From Methanosarcina sp. ERenArc_MAG2 (lineage in GTDB: Archaea; Halobacteriota; Methanosarcinia; Methanosarcinales; Methanosarcinaceae), in assembly GCA_023955635.1 (NCBI GenBank), contig JAMXHR010000002.1, positions 558,001 to 622,000 of the forward strand: a DNA stretch of 64,000 bases, in the 5' to 3' direction. Every line of letters starts with the position of its first letter. The first letter of the stretch is position 1. The translations under genes and the position numbers were made by a program. Shown here piece after piece: positions 26,568 to 36,087 of the stretch. The notes beneath the pieces are model-generated. The model searched no databases, was not told where the DNA came from, and saw only the letters and a program-made list of their open reading frames with translations.

Positions 26568-26701
26568 AAGAGCTTATCCCAAAACTCAAAATTGTTTCTC
26601 TGAATCTCGAATTTGGAATAATCAATCGAGTTTCTGATTCTGAAAAATGGTCCTGAAAAGCTTACTGAGTGAGAAGAAAATTGGTTTTGGGATAAGCTCT
26701 T
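26568..26701. mobile_element. MITE family M1, complete copy
   Basis: 134 bp with inverted ends AAGAGCTTATCCCAAAAC (left) and GTTTTGGGATAAGCTCTT (right), perfect over 18 bp. The interior has no ORF. The DUF4062 gene begins 25 bases after it. Confidence 0.85.
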
Positions 26702-26702
26702 C

Positions 26703-26710
26703 TATAAAAT
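26703..26710 (+). promoter_or_regulatory. Putative TATA box of the DUF4062 gene (leaderless)
   Basis: CTATAAAAT directly abuts the MITE and is about 24 bases before the ATG at 26727, the usual distance to a transcription start. The mRNA may therefore be leaderless, which agrees with the absence of a ribosome-binding site. Confidence 0.4.
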
Positions 26711-26726
26711 GGGACGTTGAAGATTA

Positions 26727-27422
26727 ATGACGGAAAAAATTAACATAATGATAAGTTCAGTGATTGATGGATTAAAGGCTGAAAGAAGTGCAATTAGAGA
26801 CTGTTTTATCAATATTCCATTTGTACAACTAATCGGCGCAAGTCCATATAATGATACAGCCTCTCCTACAAGCAGTGCCCATGCGACAATAGAAATGGCA
26901 AAGACTTGTGATTTATATGTGTTGATACTATCAGAAAGATATGGAACGGAAATTCGTGGAGGTATGTCAGCAACAGAAGCAGAATTTAATGCTGCAATCA
27001 AAGCTGATCCTACAAAAATAATAGTTTTTCGAAGGAAAAATGATATTATAATAGAAGAAAAACAAAAGCAATTTATTGAGAAGGTCAGTAATTATTATTC
27101 GGGCTATTTCAGATCTTCATTTGAGCATCCTAATGAATTAAAAGAATTGGTTTTTAATTCATTTACAGCGTGGTTAGTGGATAGGGCACAACTTGGGAGA
27201 AAAATAAACTATTTAGATCATTTTATTATAGCGGCAAAACAAATATTGCCTTTAGAAGACATCAAAGTATATTATAGGGTAACAGAAGAGCTTGTAGAAC
27301 TGGAGTATCTAATTGCTGGAACAAGACAAATAATTCATTTTAGTAATATTAAAATAGCGAATGATTTTTGGGGATCTATTAATGAGTTACACCTTCAATG
27401 TCAAGAATGGGCAAGAGGCTAA
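26727..27422 (+). CDS. DUF4062-domain protein
   Basis: A 231-residue protein whose first 110 residues form a DUF4062 domain: EKINIMISSVIDGLKAERSA (the S-x-x-D-L-x-x-E-R hallmark), then CDLYVLILSERYGTEIRGGM, SATEAEFNAAIKADPTKIIV. DUF4062 has a Rossmann-like fold related to TIR and nucleoside 2-deoxyribosyltransferase domains and is frequent at the N-terminus of NLR-like and other defence proteins. The C-terminal 100 residues are unrecognised and helical. It lacks a NACHT/NB-ARC module. Its end overlaps the start of a uracil phosphoribosyltransferase-like gene by 41 bases, so the two are probably co-translated and act together, perhaps in sensing or destroying a nucleotide during infection. This function is an inference. 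Confidence 0.75.
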   Translation: MTEKINIMISSVIDGLKAERSAIRDCFINIPFVQLIGASPYNDTASPTSSAHATIEMAKTCDLYVLILSERYGTEIRGGMSATEAEFNAAIKADPTKIIVFRRKNDIIIEEKQKQFIEKVSNYYSGYFRSSFEHPNELKELVFNSFTAWLVDRAQLGRKINYLDHFIIAAKQILPLEDIKVYYRVTEELVELEYLIAGTRQIIHFSNIKIANDFWGSINELHLQCQEWARG

Positions 27423-28080
27423 GTTATACAAACAGATAAATAATGGATATACTCAGCTTTTGGAAACTAAAATTAGAGATATAACCACAACTGAAGAAGA
27501 ATTAAAAGCAAGTCTTTTACAACTGGGAGCTATTGTTGGGTAAGAGATATGTGTGGACAATTTCTTGTCGGATGTAACTGTTAAGACTCCAATGGAAGCA
27601 ACATATAGTGGTGTTAAAATTGATGGAAGTAAGGAATATGTAGTTATAAGCACAAAAGATGAATATGAGTATTTTGCAAACGGAATTGCAATACAAATAG
27701 GTGACTGTTATCGGGGATATATTGAGTTCATTAGAGGCGCAGGAGAAAAAGATTTTTGTGCCTCGACTAGAAAAATTAGTTTGCCTGAGATCAAAACTGG
27801 GAAACCAGTAGAATACGTTATCATAGCAAAATCTGTTCTTGCAACGGGCTGTACAGCTATTTCATTAGCAAGAACAGCACAGGATATATATATGCCTAAT
27901 AAATTAATAATTGCAAGTGTCTTTTACAGTGAGCGTGGAGTTTTAGAATTAAAAAATCAAATACCTAATGCAAAAATTTATGTTTGCACTACTCCTGATA
28001 AAATTAATGATGAGGGTATGCTATTACCTGGTATTGGTGATATAGATCTCAGGATGAATGTTAAACCAATAGGAATATAA
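27382..28080 (+). CDS. Uracil phosphoribosyltransferase-like protein, in-frame TAA
   Basis: ATG at 27382 (MSYTFNVKNGQEAKLYKQIN) opens a 232-codon frame interrupted only by TAA at 27541-27543; ORF resumes at once (a GTG at 27553 could reinitiate). The order matches UPRTase: helical N-terminus ending LLQLGAIVG, strand VTVKTPMEATYSGVKI, PRPP-loop region VIIAKSVLATGCTAISLA, then SERGVLELKNQIPNAKIYVC and PGIGDIDLRMNV, where UPRTases have the uracil-binding PGxGD. The PRPP loop lacks the usual Asp (AKSVLATG instead of DPMLATG), so classical activity is doubtful. It overlaps the DUF4062 gene by 41 bases. The TAA may be an error, a null mutation, or a split into two polypeptides. Confidence 0.65.
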
Positions 28081-28087
28081 ATGACTA

Positions 28088-28112
28088 TTTTGAGTTGATC
28101 CCAAAACTCAAA
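28088..28112. repeat. MITE family M1, one end only
   Basis: GAGTTGATCCCAAAACTCAAAA matches the M1 terminus just after the UPRTase-like gene. With the copy at 26568 it places M1 sequence on both sides of the two-gene module. Confidence 0.5.
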
Positions 28113-28713
28113 ATCTTACTTGAATTTAGTGTCGCGTCAATCCTCAAAGATTTAACGATTCTGAATAGTTGCAATTGAATTTATACGACATTTTGCTGTT
28201 GACTCGATACTAGGTTTATAATATTATTAGCTTTTACTACAATCTTGCGATTAGGCTGTAAATGTAGGCAAAATAGAGACGAAATTAAGTAATACACAGA
28301 AAAGCCTTCAGGTTTTGTCGTAAAACCTGATGGTTACTGTGGTGACGTGAGAATACTTTCACCCTGTATCAGGTAACTTTTTATTTTTATATGCATTTGG
28401 TATTAGTGGTAAAAGTTATTTGGTGAAACTGCATCCCGATTTTGTAAAAGTCTTTTGCATTTTTCAGCGAATCTAAAGGCTTAAAATATATGAGCGTGTA
28501 TTGAATTTGGCTTGTGCTTAGATTATAAAAATCATGTGAAGTCATTTCAAGGAGGATATAAATAAAATAGAAAGTTATAGTGAGAGTAGCTATCAAAACT
28601 GCCACATAATGATAGCTACTTTCAAGGACAGTGAGACAAAAGGAAACAGTTCTTTTGTCGTATGTAGTGTTCCTCTATTTACTAAGAAATTTAGTAAATA
28701 CCATTACGTACTA
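28113..28713. other. Intergenic region with hairpins
   Basis: No supported gene. CAGGTTTTGTCGTAAAACCTG (28309-28330) and AGTAGCTATC (28585-28594) pairing with GATAGCTACT (28611-28620) are clear inverted repeats. Confidence 0.45.
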
Positions 28714-30038
28714 AGGAATGCTGCAAATATAACTTCAATTTTTCACTTGTGGAATTGCTCTGTAATTCCATTTTCCTAAATAATCATCAAATACAATTTT
28801 CATTTTTTCTTTGAAGTTTTCAGTTGCTTTTCTTCCCGTGGCATAAACTTTATCCTTTATAGTCGAAAACACTTTGAGTCCTGTAGATGTGTAAGTCTTC
28901 TCAACAAGGCTTTTGACCACCTCAATATTGCTGAAAACAGTACCTTTGCATGCATTCGTAACATGACAGAATAACCTGTGTTCTATTGGATTGTATTTCG
29001 ACGTATATGGTGGATAATGAGCCATTCTGATTTCAATTCCAATTTCATTTACCATCTTTTGCATATCTTCCTTGAAAATATAATTCCTGCTTGAGTTGCT
29101 TCCACCACCATCAGCTAAGGTTAAAATGCTATTTGCTTCTGGATATTTGTTTTTACCGTATTTTTCCCACCAGTCTTTAATGCAGTCACAACAAAACTCG
29201 CTTGTATCCTTACTGGTTCCTAAAGTGATGTATCCTTCGTTACGTTTTAGATCGTATATGCCATGTGGAATTACAACACCATCTGAAAATGTATTGAAGT
29301 CGTGGTCATATACCTTTACTATCTGGGTACAATAAACTTTACCATCACGGTAGAAATTACCTATGACTTCTTTTTTTACATCTATACTGATAATAGGATT
29401 AGCGCTTTTTGAGTACTCTTCCTTTAACTCGTGAATTCTCTCAAATTGCTCATTTCTATCTTTAGAGTCTTTCATTGTGACAGCTTTTTGCATTTTCCTT
29501 TTTACAAAACCATGTTTCTTTAAGAGCTGCTTTACTACATAGGGAGTTATATTCATACCCTTTGATTTAAAAACCTTTGAAATTTCTTTAAGGTTCAGGT
29601 TTGTCCATTTTAGTTCTTCATCCATAGGGCTTCCAGCCGTATGGTTTTTTAGAATATCAAAAAATATTTCATCGATATTTTCCACCGTGTCGATGATTTT
29701 CTTTTTACCCCCACCAGGCTTTCGAATTCTGTCCTCTGGGGTTTCTGTACCATTGGTGATTTCATTAATTCCAGCCATGACAGTCTGAAAGTGGCAGCCC
29801 AGGACACTACTAATATAGATTTGTCCTCCGTGACCTAATTTAATTGCTTCGATAGCTGCGTATCTTCTCCGATCTTTCTCGTTCAAACTATCATAAAATG
29901 CTTTCATTCGAGTTTCAATTTCTTCCGGATATTTTATGCGTAGCGTCAAATTAGATTCCTTTTAATCATTTGTAATGGCTTCTAACAAACATTATAGATG
30001 GTAAGAGAAATAATTGAAATTATATATGTTTTGTTCCT
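28714..30038 (-). mobile_element. ISAzo13-type insertion sequence, copy 1
   Basis: 1,325 bp, same length as copy 2 at 33625-34949. Both ends begin AGGAA (left AGGAATGCTGCAAATATAAC, right, complemented, AGGAACAAAACATATATAAT), imperfect inverted repeats of about 27 bp. Contains one transposase gene. Confidence 0.88.
28735..29949 (-). CDS. ISAzo13-family transposase, copy 1
   Basis: A 404-residue DDE transposase. The N-terminal helix-turn-helix part (RRRYAAIEAIKLGHGGQIYI ... GCHFQTVMAGINEI) and the linker RKPGGGKKK are typical of the ISAzo13 (Rhodopirellula-type) family. The catalytic core has ISIDVKKEVIGNF (first D), LTLADGGGSNSSRNYIF (second D), and AHYPPYTSKYNPIEHRLF (E), the IS630-like DDE arrangement. 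It is intact and nearly identical to the copy at 33646 (a handful of substitutions), so recent transposition or gene conversion is likely. Confidence 0.9.
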   Translation of the reverse strand: MTLRIKYPEEIETRMKAFYDSLNEKDRRRYAAIEAIKLGHGGQIYISSVLGCHFQTVMAGINEITNGTETPEDRIRKPGGGKKKIIDTVENIDEIFFDILKNHTAGSPMDEELKWTNLNLKEISKVFKSKGMNITPYVVKQLLKKHGFVKRKMQKAVTMKDSKDRNEQFERIHELKEEYSKSANPIISIDVKKEVIGNFYRDGKVYCTQIVKVYDHDFNTFSDGVVIPHGIYDLKRNEGYITLGTSKDTSEFCCDCIKDWWEKYGKNKYPEANSILTLADGGGSNSSRNYIFKEDMQKMVNEIGIEIRMAHYPPYTSKYNPIEHRLFCHVTNACKGTVFSNIEVVKSLVEKTYTSTGLKVFSTIKDKVYATGRKATENFKEKMKIVFDDYLGKWNYRAIPQVKN

Positions 30039-30295
30039 AAGTACTACTTGGTTATTAAGGGTTTCTCTTTACGAGACTAAGTACTAGACTAAGGAGGGTC
30101 TCTCTTTACTTACTCTGGAGCACTGCGTGCAATAAAATCTGTTTTTCTCTGTTGAGTTCTTGACGAATCGACTAGTACTGCGATTCCGAAGTATATTCAC
30201 AAAACTTTACTTTCTAGTATATTCAACGATCACGAATTTTTCATTAAATAAGGAATTTATTTTGGAATCGAAGCACTAGTGGATACTTTATTTCA

Positions 30296-30406
30296 ATGGA
30301 GAACGAAATGGGTAAATTAAAATTTAGTTTTGCAGTCGAGGGAGAATTTTCTATGGGAAATTTCTTTCAATCCATATTGGATTTCTTTGGCTTATCTGGA
30401 AGGTGA
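30296..30406 (+). CDS. Possible 36-residue peptide
   Basis: MENEMGKLKFSFAVEGEFSM followed by a hydrophobic/aromatic tail ending FFGLSGR. It resembles a secreted or membrane peptide by composition only. No clear ribosome-binding site. Weak. Confidence 0.2.
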   Translation: MENEMGKLKFSFAVEGEFSMGNFFQSILDFFGLSGR

Positions 30407-30530
30407 AGGTAAGGGAAATGAACCAACTGCTTCTCTTTACTGGTAGAGAAGCAAATGCGGTTTTTTTGTTTTTAGATTTGGTATAGACTTGAATATTAAA
30501 TTTGTAAAAGATGAAGTTGAACCTGAACGG

Positions 30531-30552
30531 GAGGGAAGGCGGGCCTTCCCTC
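30531..30552. terminator. GC-rich hairpin
   Basis: GAGGGAAGG pairs with CCTTCCCTC across CGGG, followed by TTTC. A good intrinsic-terminator shape on the plus strand in an AT-rich context. Confidence 0.5.
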
Positions 30553-30730
30553 TTTCAAAATTTTACATATATGGATTTTTTCCTATGAATTCACAAAAAG
30601 CAGGGTTTTACCTTAAAACCTCATAGTAAAGTCTGCACTCATTTTGTAACAAAGCCAGATTTTTTGCAACAGAACTAAAACAGACTTGATTGAAAGCTTT
30701 CAATCAAGTCAATGTCTTTGAAGTTGACTT

Positions 30731-33415
30731 TCATTTACGTTTGCTTTTTTGGCTGTAGGCAACAGTAACAGTACCGACAGCAGTTACAATACTAGCAATA
30801 ATACTAGCAATGTAAAATAAACTGCTAGGGCCATGATTTGAGTTTTCTGAATTATTCCCGCCATTATTATTGTTACTATTGCTATTAATATTATTCCCGC
30901 CATTATTATTGTTACTATTGCTATTAATATTATTCCCGCTATTATTATTCTTACTATTAATATTGCTCTCGTTACTATTGCTGATTTTACTGTTATCATT
31001 AAAATACGTGTGAATATTATTATTACTAGTGCTCATATATTTGCGACTATTATCGCCGTTATTATTACTATTAGTAGTAGTGTTAACATATGTAGCATTG
31101 ATTATTTCTTTTTGTGGGGAGCTATCAATAGTAGTATCAATAGGAGTGCTTTCTTTATTGGTTCTGGACTCTATCACGACTATAGAAATTATTTGGATCT
31201 TGGTATCCGTTTCACCACCTTCACTACTCACTGTAAGTGTTACTGTGTAGCTCCCCGCTTCTGAATAGGTATGTGTTGGATTCTGTTGATCTGAAGTTTC
31301 TCCATCACCAAAGTCCCAGTTCCATTCATCAGGTTCTCCTGTACTCTCATCAGTAAACTCGATAGTTAGAGGTTTATTTTCCGAGTTTAACATAGAAAAC
31401 ACAGCAATAGGTTTTTCAATGACTATTACAGTGTCAGTTTTTTGATTTGTACCACCTTCACTACTCACTGTAAGTGTTACTGTGTAGCTCCCCGCTTCTG
31501 AATAGGTATGTGTTGGATTCTGTTGATCTGAAGTTTCTCCATCACCAAAGTCCCAGTTCCATTCATCAGGTTCTCCTGTACTCTCATCAGTAAACTCGAT
31601 AGTTAGAGGTTTATTTTCCGAGTTTAACATAGAAAACACAGCAACAGGTTTTTCAATGACTATTACAGTGTCAGTTTTTTGATTTGTACCACCTTCACTA
31701 CTCACTGTAAGTGTTACTGTGTAGCTCCCCGCTTCTGAATAGGTATGTGTTGGATTCTGTTGATCTGAAGTTTCTCCATCACCAAAGTCCCAGTTCCATT
31801 CATCAGGTTCTCCTGTACTCTCATCAGTAAACTCGATAGTTAGAGGTTTATTTTCCGAGTTTAACATAGAAAACACAGCAATAGGTTTTTCAATGACTAT
31901 TACAGTGTCAGTTTTTTGATTTGTACCACCTTCACTACTCACTGTAAGTGTTACTGTGTAGCTCCCCGCTTCTGAATAGGTATGTGTTGGATTCTGTTGA
32001 TCTGAAGTTTCTCCATCACCAAAGTCCCAGTTCCATTCATCAGGTTCTCCTGTACTCTCATCAGTAAACTCGATAGTTAGAGGTTTATTTTCCGAGTTTA
32101 ACATAGAAAACACAGCAATAGGTTTTTCAATGACTATTACAGTGTCAGTTTTTTGATTTGTACCATCTTCACTACTCACTGTAAGTGTTACTGTGTAGCT
32201 CCCCGCTTCTGAATAGGTATGTGTTGGATTCTGTTGATCTGAAGTTTCTCCATCACCAAAGTCCCAGTTCCATTCATCAGGTTCTCCTGTACTCTCATCA
32301 GTAAACTCGATAGTTAGAGGTTTATTTTCCGAGTTTAACATAGAAAACACAGCAATAGGTTTTTCAATGACTATTACAGTGTCAGTTTTTTGATTTGTAC
32401 CACCTTCACTACTCACTGTAAGTGTTACTGTGTAGCTCCCCGCTTCTGAATAGGTATGTGTTGGATTCTGTTGATCTGAAGTTTCTCCATCACCAAAGTC
32501 CCAGTTCCATTCATCAGGTTCTCCTGTACTCTCATCAGTAAACTCGATAGTTAGAGGTTTATTTTCCGAGTTTAACATAGAAAACACAGCAATAGGTTTT
32601 TCAATGACTATTACAGTGTCAGTTTTTTGATTTGTACCACCTTCACTACTCACTGTAAGTGTTACTGTGTAGCTCCCCGCTTCTGAATAGGTATGTGTTG
32701 GATTCTGTTGATCTGAAGTTTCTCCATCACCAAAGTCCCAGTTCCATTCATCAGGTTCTCCTGTACTCTTATCAATAAACTCGATAGTTAGAGGTTTATT
32801 TTCCGAGTTTAACATAGAAAACACAGCAACAGGTTTTTCAATGACTATTACAGTGTCAGTTTTTTGATTTGTACCACCTTCACTACTCACTGTAAGTGTT
32901 ACTGTGTAGCTCCCCGCTTCTGAATAGGTATGTGTTGGATTCTGTTGATCTGAAGTTTCTCCATCACCAAAGTCCCAGTTCCATTCATCAGGTTCTCCTG
33001 TACTCTCATCAATAAACTCGATAGTTAGAGGTTTATTTTCCGAGTTTAACATAGAAAATCCAGCAACAGGTTTTTCAATGACTATTACAGTGTCAGTTTT
33101 TTGATTTGTACCACCTTCACTACTCACTGTAAGTGTTACTGTGTAGCTCCCCGCTTCTGAATAGGTATGTGTTGGATTCTGTTGATCTGAAGTTTCTCCA
33201 TCACCAAAGTCCCAGTTCCATTCATCAGGTTCTCCTGTACTCTCATCAGTAAACTCTATAGTTAAAGGTTCGTCATCAGAAGTTAAGAAAGAAAAGAAAT
33301 TAGCAGTAGGTGGTTCCAAAATACCACTCTGTATAGCTTGAGCTGGCATAAATGTACAAAATACTAAAGACAGAATCAATAGTATATTCAGTCTACCATT
33401 TCTTTTTGATTTCAA
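30731..33415 (-). CDS. Surface protein with nine PKD repeats
   Basis: An 894-residue exported protein. A signal peptide (LNILLILSLVFCTFMPAQA, about 9-27) is followed by nine almost identical 79-residue units, each with the PKD signature WNWDFGDGE and the strand GSYTVTLTVSS. An asparagine/glycine/serine-rich spacer follows, then a C-terminal membrane helix (LFYIASIIASIVTAVGTVTV) and a basic tail SQKSKRK. Thus it is a wall-anchored rod-like adhesin or S-layer-associated protein. DNA units are 237 bp with one to three differences between copies, so they are still being homogenised. A GGAGG site is just before the ATG. It lies between two IS copies, as in a composite transposon. Confidence 0.9.
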   Translation of the reverse strand: MKSKRNGRLNILLILSLVFCTFMPAQAIQSGILEPPTANFFSFLTSDDEPLTIEFTDESTGEPDEWNWDFGDGETSDQQNPTHTYSEAGSYTVTLTVSSEGGTNQKTDTVIVIEKPVAGFSMLNSENKPLTIEFIDESTGEPDEWNWDFGDGETSDQQNPTHTYSEAGSYTVTLTVSSEGGTNQKTDTVIVIEKPVAVFSMLNSENKPLTIEFIDKSTGEPDEWNWDFGDGETSDQQNPTHTYSEAGSYTVTLTVSSEGGTNQKTDTVIVIEKPIAVFSMLNSENKPLTIEFTDESTGEPDEWNWDFGDGETSDQQNPTHTYSEAGSYTVTLTVSSEGGTNQKTDTVIVIEKPIAVFSMLNSENKPLTIEFTDESTGEPDEWNWDFGDGETSDQQNPTHTYSEAGSYTVTLTVSSEDGTNQKTDTVIVIEKPIAVFSMLNSENKPLTIEFTDESTGEPDEWNWDFGDGETSDQQNPTHTYSEAGSYTVTLTVSSEGGTNQKTDTVIVIEKPIAVFSMLNSENKPLTIEFTDESTGEPDEWNWDFGDGETSDQQNPTHTYSEAGSYTVTLTVSSEGGTNQKTDTVIVIEKPVAVFSMLNSENKPLTIEFTDESTGEPDEWNWDFGDGETSDQQNPTHTYSEAGSYTVTLTVSSEGGTNQKTDTVIVIEKPIAVFSMLNSENKPLTIEFTDESTGEPDEWNWDFGDGETSDQQNPTHTYSEAGSYTVTLTVSSEGGETDTKIQIISIVVIESRTNKESTPIDTTIDSSPQKEIINATYVNTTTNSNNNGDNSRKYMSTSNNNIHTYFNDNSKISNSNESNINSKNNNSGNNINSNSNNNNGGNNINSNSNNNNGGNNSENSNHGPSSLFYIASIIASIVTAVGTVTVAYSQKSKRK
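31218..33284. repeat. Nine tandem 237-bp repeats
   Basis: Start points recur at 31454, 31691, 31928, 32165, 32402, 32639, 32876 and 33113 (237-bp period), each coding one PKD domain. The near identity means short reads cannot resolve the count here. Confidence 0.95.
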
Positions 33416-33624
33416 CTTCCATCCTCCTTTCTTTAAAATAATATTTAAATATTAATATTCTCCAAGGAATAGAAACCGAGTAAAAAGAAATTTACATTTT
33501 TGCTAATATAATAAAGAGTCTGTATCAAACTCTATTCAAAATCGGTACACGTAGACAGGAGGCAAAGGAAAAAGATATTCGTGCATTACTTTCCCTTCAA
33601 AATTTCGGCCCGCTTTAAATGTTT

Positions 33625-34949
33625 AGGAATGCTGCAAATATAACTTCAATTTTTCACTTGTGGAATTGCTCTGTAATTCCATTTTCCTAAATAATCATCA
33701 AATACAATTTTCATTTTTTCCTTGAAGTTTTCAGTTGCTTTTCTTCCCGTGGCATAAACTTTATCCTTTATAGTCGAAAACACTTTGAGTCCTGTAGATG
33801 TGTAAGTCTTCTCAACAAGGCTTTTGACCACCTCAATATTGCTGAAAACAGTACCTTTGCATGCATTCGTAACATGACAGAATAACCTGTGTTCTATTGG
33901 ATTGTATTTCGACGTATATGGTGGATAATGAGCCATTCTGATTTCAATTCCAATTTCATTTACCATCTTTTGCAAATCTTCCTTGAAAATATAATTCCTG
34001 CTTGAGTTGCTTCCACCACCATCAGCTAAGGTTAAAATGCTATTTGCTTCTGGATATTTGTTTTTACCGTATTTTTCCCACCAGTCTTTAATGCAGTCAC
34101 AACAAAACTCGCTTGTATCCTTACTGGTTCCTAGGGTGATGTATCCTTCGTTACTTTTTAGATCGTATATGCCATGTGGAATTACAACCCCATCTGAAAA
34201 TGTATTGAAGTCGTGGTCATATACCTTTACTGTGTGGGTACAATAAACTTTACCATCACGGTAGAAATTACCTATGACTTCTTTTTTTACATCTATACTG
34301 ATAATAGGATTAGCGCTTTTTGAGTACTCTTCCTTTAACTCGTGAATTCTCTCAAATTGCTCATTTCTATCTTTAGAGTCTTTCATTGTGACAGCTTTTT
34401 GCATTTTCCTTTTTACAAAACCATGTTTCTTTAAGAGCTGCTTTACTACATAGGGAGTTATATTCATACCCTTTGATTTAAAAACCTTTGAAATTTCTTT
34501 AAGGTTCAGGTTTGTCCATTTTAGTTCTTCATCCATAGGGCTTCCAGCCGTATGGTTTTTTAGAATATCAAAAAATATTTCATCGATATTTTCCACCGTG
34601 TCGATGATTTTCTTTTTACCCCCACCAGGCTTTCGAATTCTGTCCTCTGGGGTTTCTGTACCATTGGTGATTTCATTAATTCCAGCCATGACAGTCTGAA
34701 AGTGGCAGCCCAGGACACTACTAATATAGATTTGTCCTCCGTGACCTAATTTAATTGCTTCGATAGCTGCGTATCTTCTCCGATCTTTCTCGTTCAAACT
34801 ATCATAAAATGCTTTCATTCGAGTTTCAATTTCTTCAGGATATTTTATGCGTAGCGTCAAATTAGATTCCTTTTAATCATTTGTAATGGCTTCTAACAAA
34901 CATTATAGATGGTAAGAGAAATAATTGAAATTATATATGTTTTGTTCCT
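33625..34949 (-). mobile_element. ISAzo13-type insertion sequence, copy 2
   Basis: 1,325 bp, the same ends as copy 1 and in the same orientation. The interior is almost identical (for example one C/T change at a THTV/TQIV site). Confidence 0.88.
33646..34860 (-). CDS. ISAzo13-family transposase, copy 2
   Basis: 404 residues, same domain content and DDE motifs as copy 1. Differences seen are TQIV to THTV, KRNEG to KSNEG and EDMQ to EDLQ. Both copies are open, so both may be active. Direct orientation around the PKD gene would allow them to move it as a unit or to delete it by recombination. Confidence 0.9.
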   Translation of the reverse strand: MTLRIKYPEEIETRMKAFYDSLNEKDRRRYAAIEAIKLGHGGQIYISSVLGCHFQTVMAGINEITNGTETPEDRIRKPGGGKKKIIDTVENIDEIFFDILKNHTAGSPMDEELKWTNLNLKEISKVFKSKGMNITPYVVKQLLKKHGFVKRKMQKAVTMKDSKDRNEQFERIHELKEEYSKSANPIISIDVKKEVIGNFYRDGKVYCTHTVKVYDHDFNTFSDGVVIPHGIYDLKSNEGYITLGTSKDTSEFCCDCIKDWWEKYGKNKYPEANSILTLADGGGSNSSRNYIFKEDLQKMVNEIGIEIRMAHYPPYTSKYNPIEHRLFCHVTNACKGTVFSNIEVVKSLVEKTYTSTGLKVFSTIKDKVYATGRKATENFKEKMKIVFDDYLGKWNYRAIPQVKN

Positions 34950-36087
34950 TAAGTTAAAATAAAAATTAAAGTAGAAAGTATTAAATGCAAAGATTCTATT
35001 GCATTCTGTTACTGCGAAATACAACGAAGATCTTTTCTTTGTCTAAGAGTCTTATATAGGGCATCAGGCTGGTCCCCTGATGCTCCTAAACTATTAATTT
35101 TGATATTGCCAAATATCACTCCAAACTGTCTCTACTCATAAAATTCCTTTTTAACAAATAAAATTATGTAAATAAGCTATAAAAAGTTTAGGTATTTCAA
35201 AACAGGACAAGAACAATTATAGTTTATTTCATTTACATGTTGCATATTTATTATATTTCACAATTATAAAAAATAGCCCATATATATTTTATCCAGTTTT
35301 TATCCCATAAGCATAAATAACTTAATAGAAAAAAGGACGGTTAAAACATATAAAAACAGTATTTTATGTATCGTTTGACACTTTTTTTTGAAAATTATAA
35401 TGTACAAATATGGGAATTGATTATAATTATTTATCATTACAATAATCCAACTTGTGTATAATTTTGCTCATAAATAATAAGGCTTCGGACTCTTTGATGT
35501 AAATCTTTTCTATAGAATGTTTTCTGTAGAAAATGAATTGAGTGTTAGATTACCTTTTTGTCCAATCAGAGTATTACAGTAACTCTAGTTTCTTTCTATC
35601 AAAACCTTTGCAGCTACTATCATGTGAGTTCAGGAAGTTTCGCTATTGATTTTGACTTGTCCTTGTGGATCTCAGAAGTATCTCCGTAATTATTCTATAA
35701 ATATCTTCAATATTTTGAGCCTTAGTTATCGGATCTAGCATGTAACAGATAGTACTGTGGAAAGTAAGCGAATAATAAGTTATGTAATCAAAAAACTTGG
35801 AGTCTCTATGTTTTTAACCTACCATTTCAATGAAATTCCTGTGAAGACTTCCTGCGCAATGAATATAGAGTCTTTTTAATTTTTTCTGGATCTTCTTCAA
35901 TTTTGAAAAAATCAAGAAATTTCATTCTAATTTGAGTAAACTAATCTACTCATTTTGAGAAAGTTTATTTATTGATGCAAGAACTTATCCATTTTTTTTG
36001 TTACATGCCCTATTTTTATGGAGATTTTCATCAGCTACCGCTATAGGAATTCCATTTTAAATTGAAGAGTTATTTTTTCTTCTACCT
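34950..36087. other. Long AT-rich non-coding stretch
   Basis: About 1.1 kb without a supportable gene. A hairpin (GCATCAGG 35061-35068 with CCTGATGC 35076-35083) stands out. The part from 35640 may be a decayed transposase, but no conserved motif remains. Confidence 0.4.
35061..35083. terminator. 8-bp stem hairpin
   Basis: GCATCAGG and CCTGATGC around CTGGTCC. It is GC-rich in an AT-rich region. Function uncertain. Confidence 0.4.

Larger units (their letters stand above)
30039..30730. other. Spacer between IS copy 1 and the PKD gene
   Basis: About 690 bases. It has direct repeats of TCTCTTTAC, a possible 36-codon ORF (30296-30406) and the hairpin at 30531-30552. A TTTTTTGCAACAGAAC stretch near 30659 resembles an IS6-type terminus. 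No other gene. Confidence 0.4.

Noticed and set aside
31218..33284. Regular repeats looking like a CRISPR array
   Set aside because: The 237-bp units are translated in frame as PKD domains of one protein; there are no short repeats with unique spacers.
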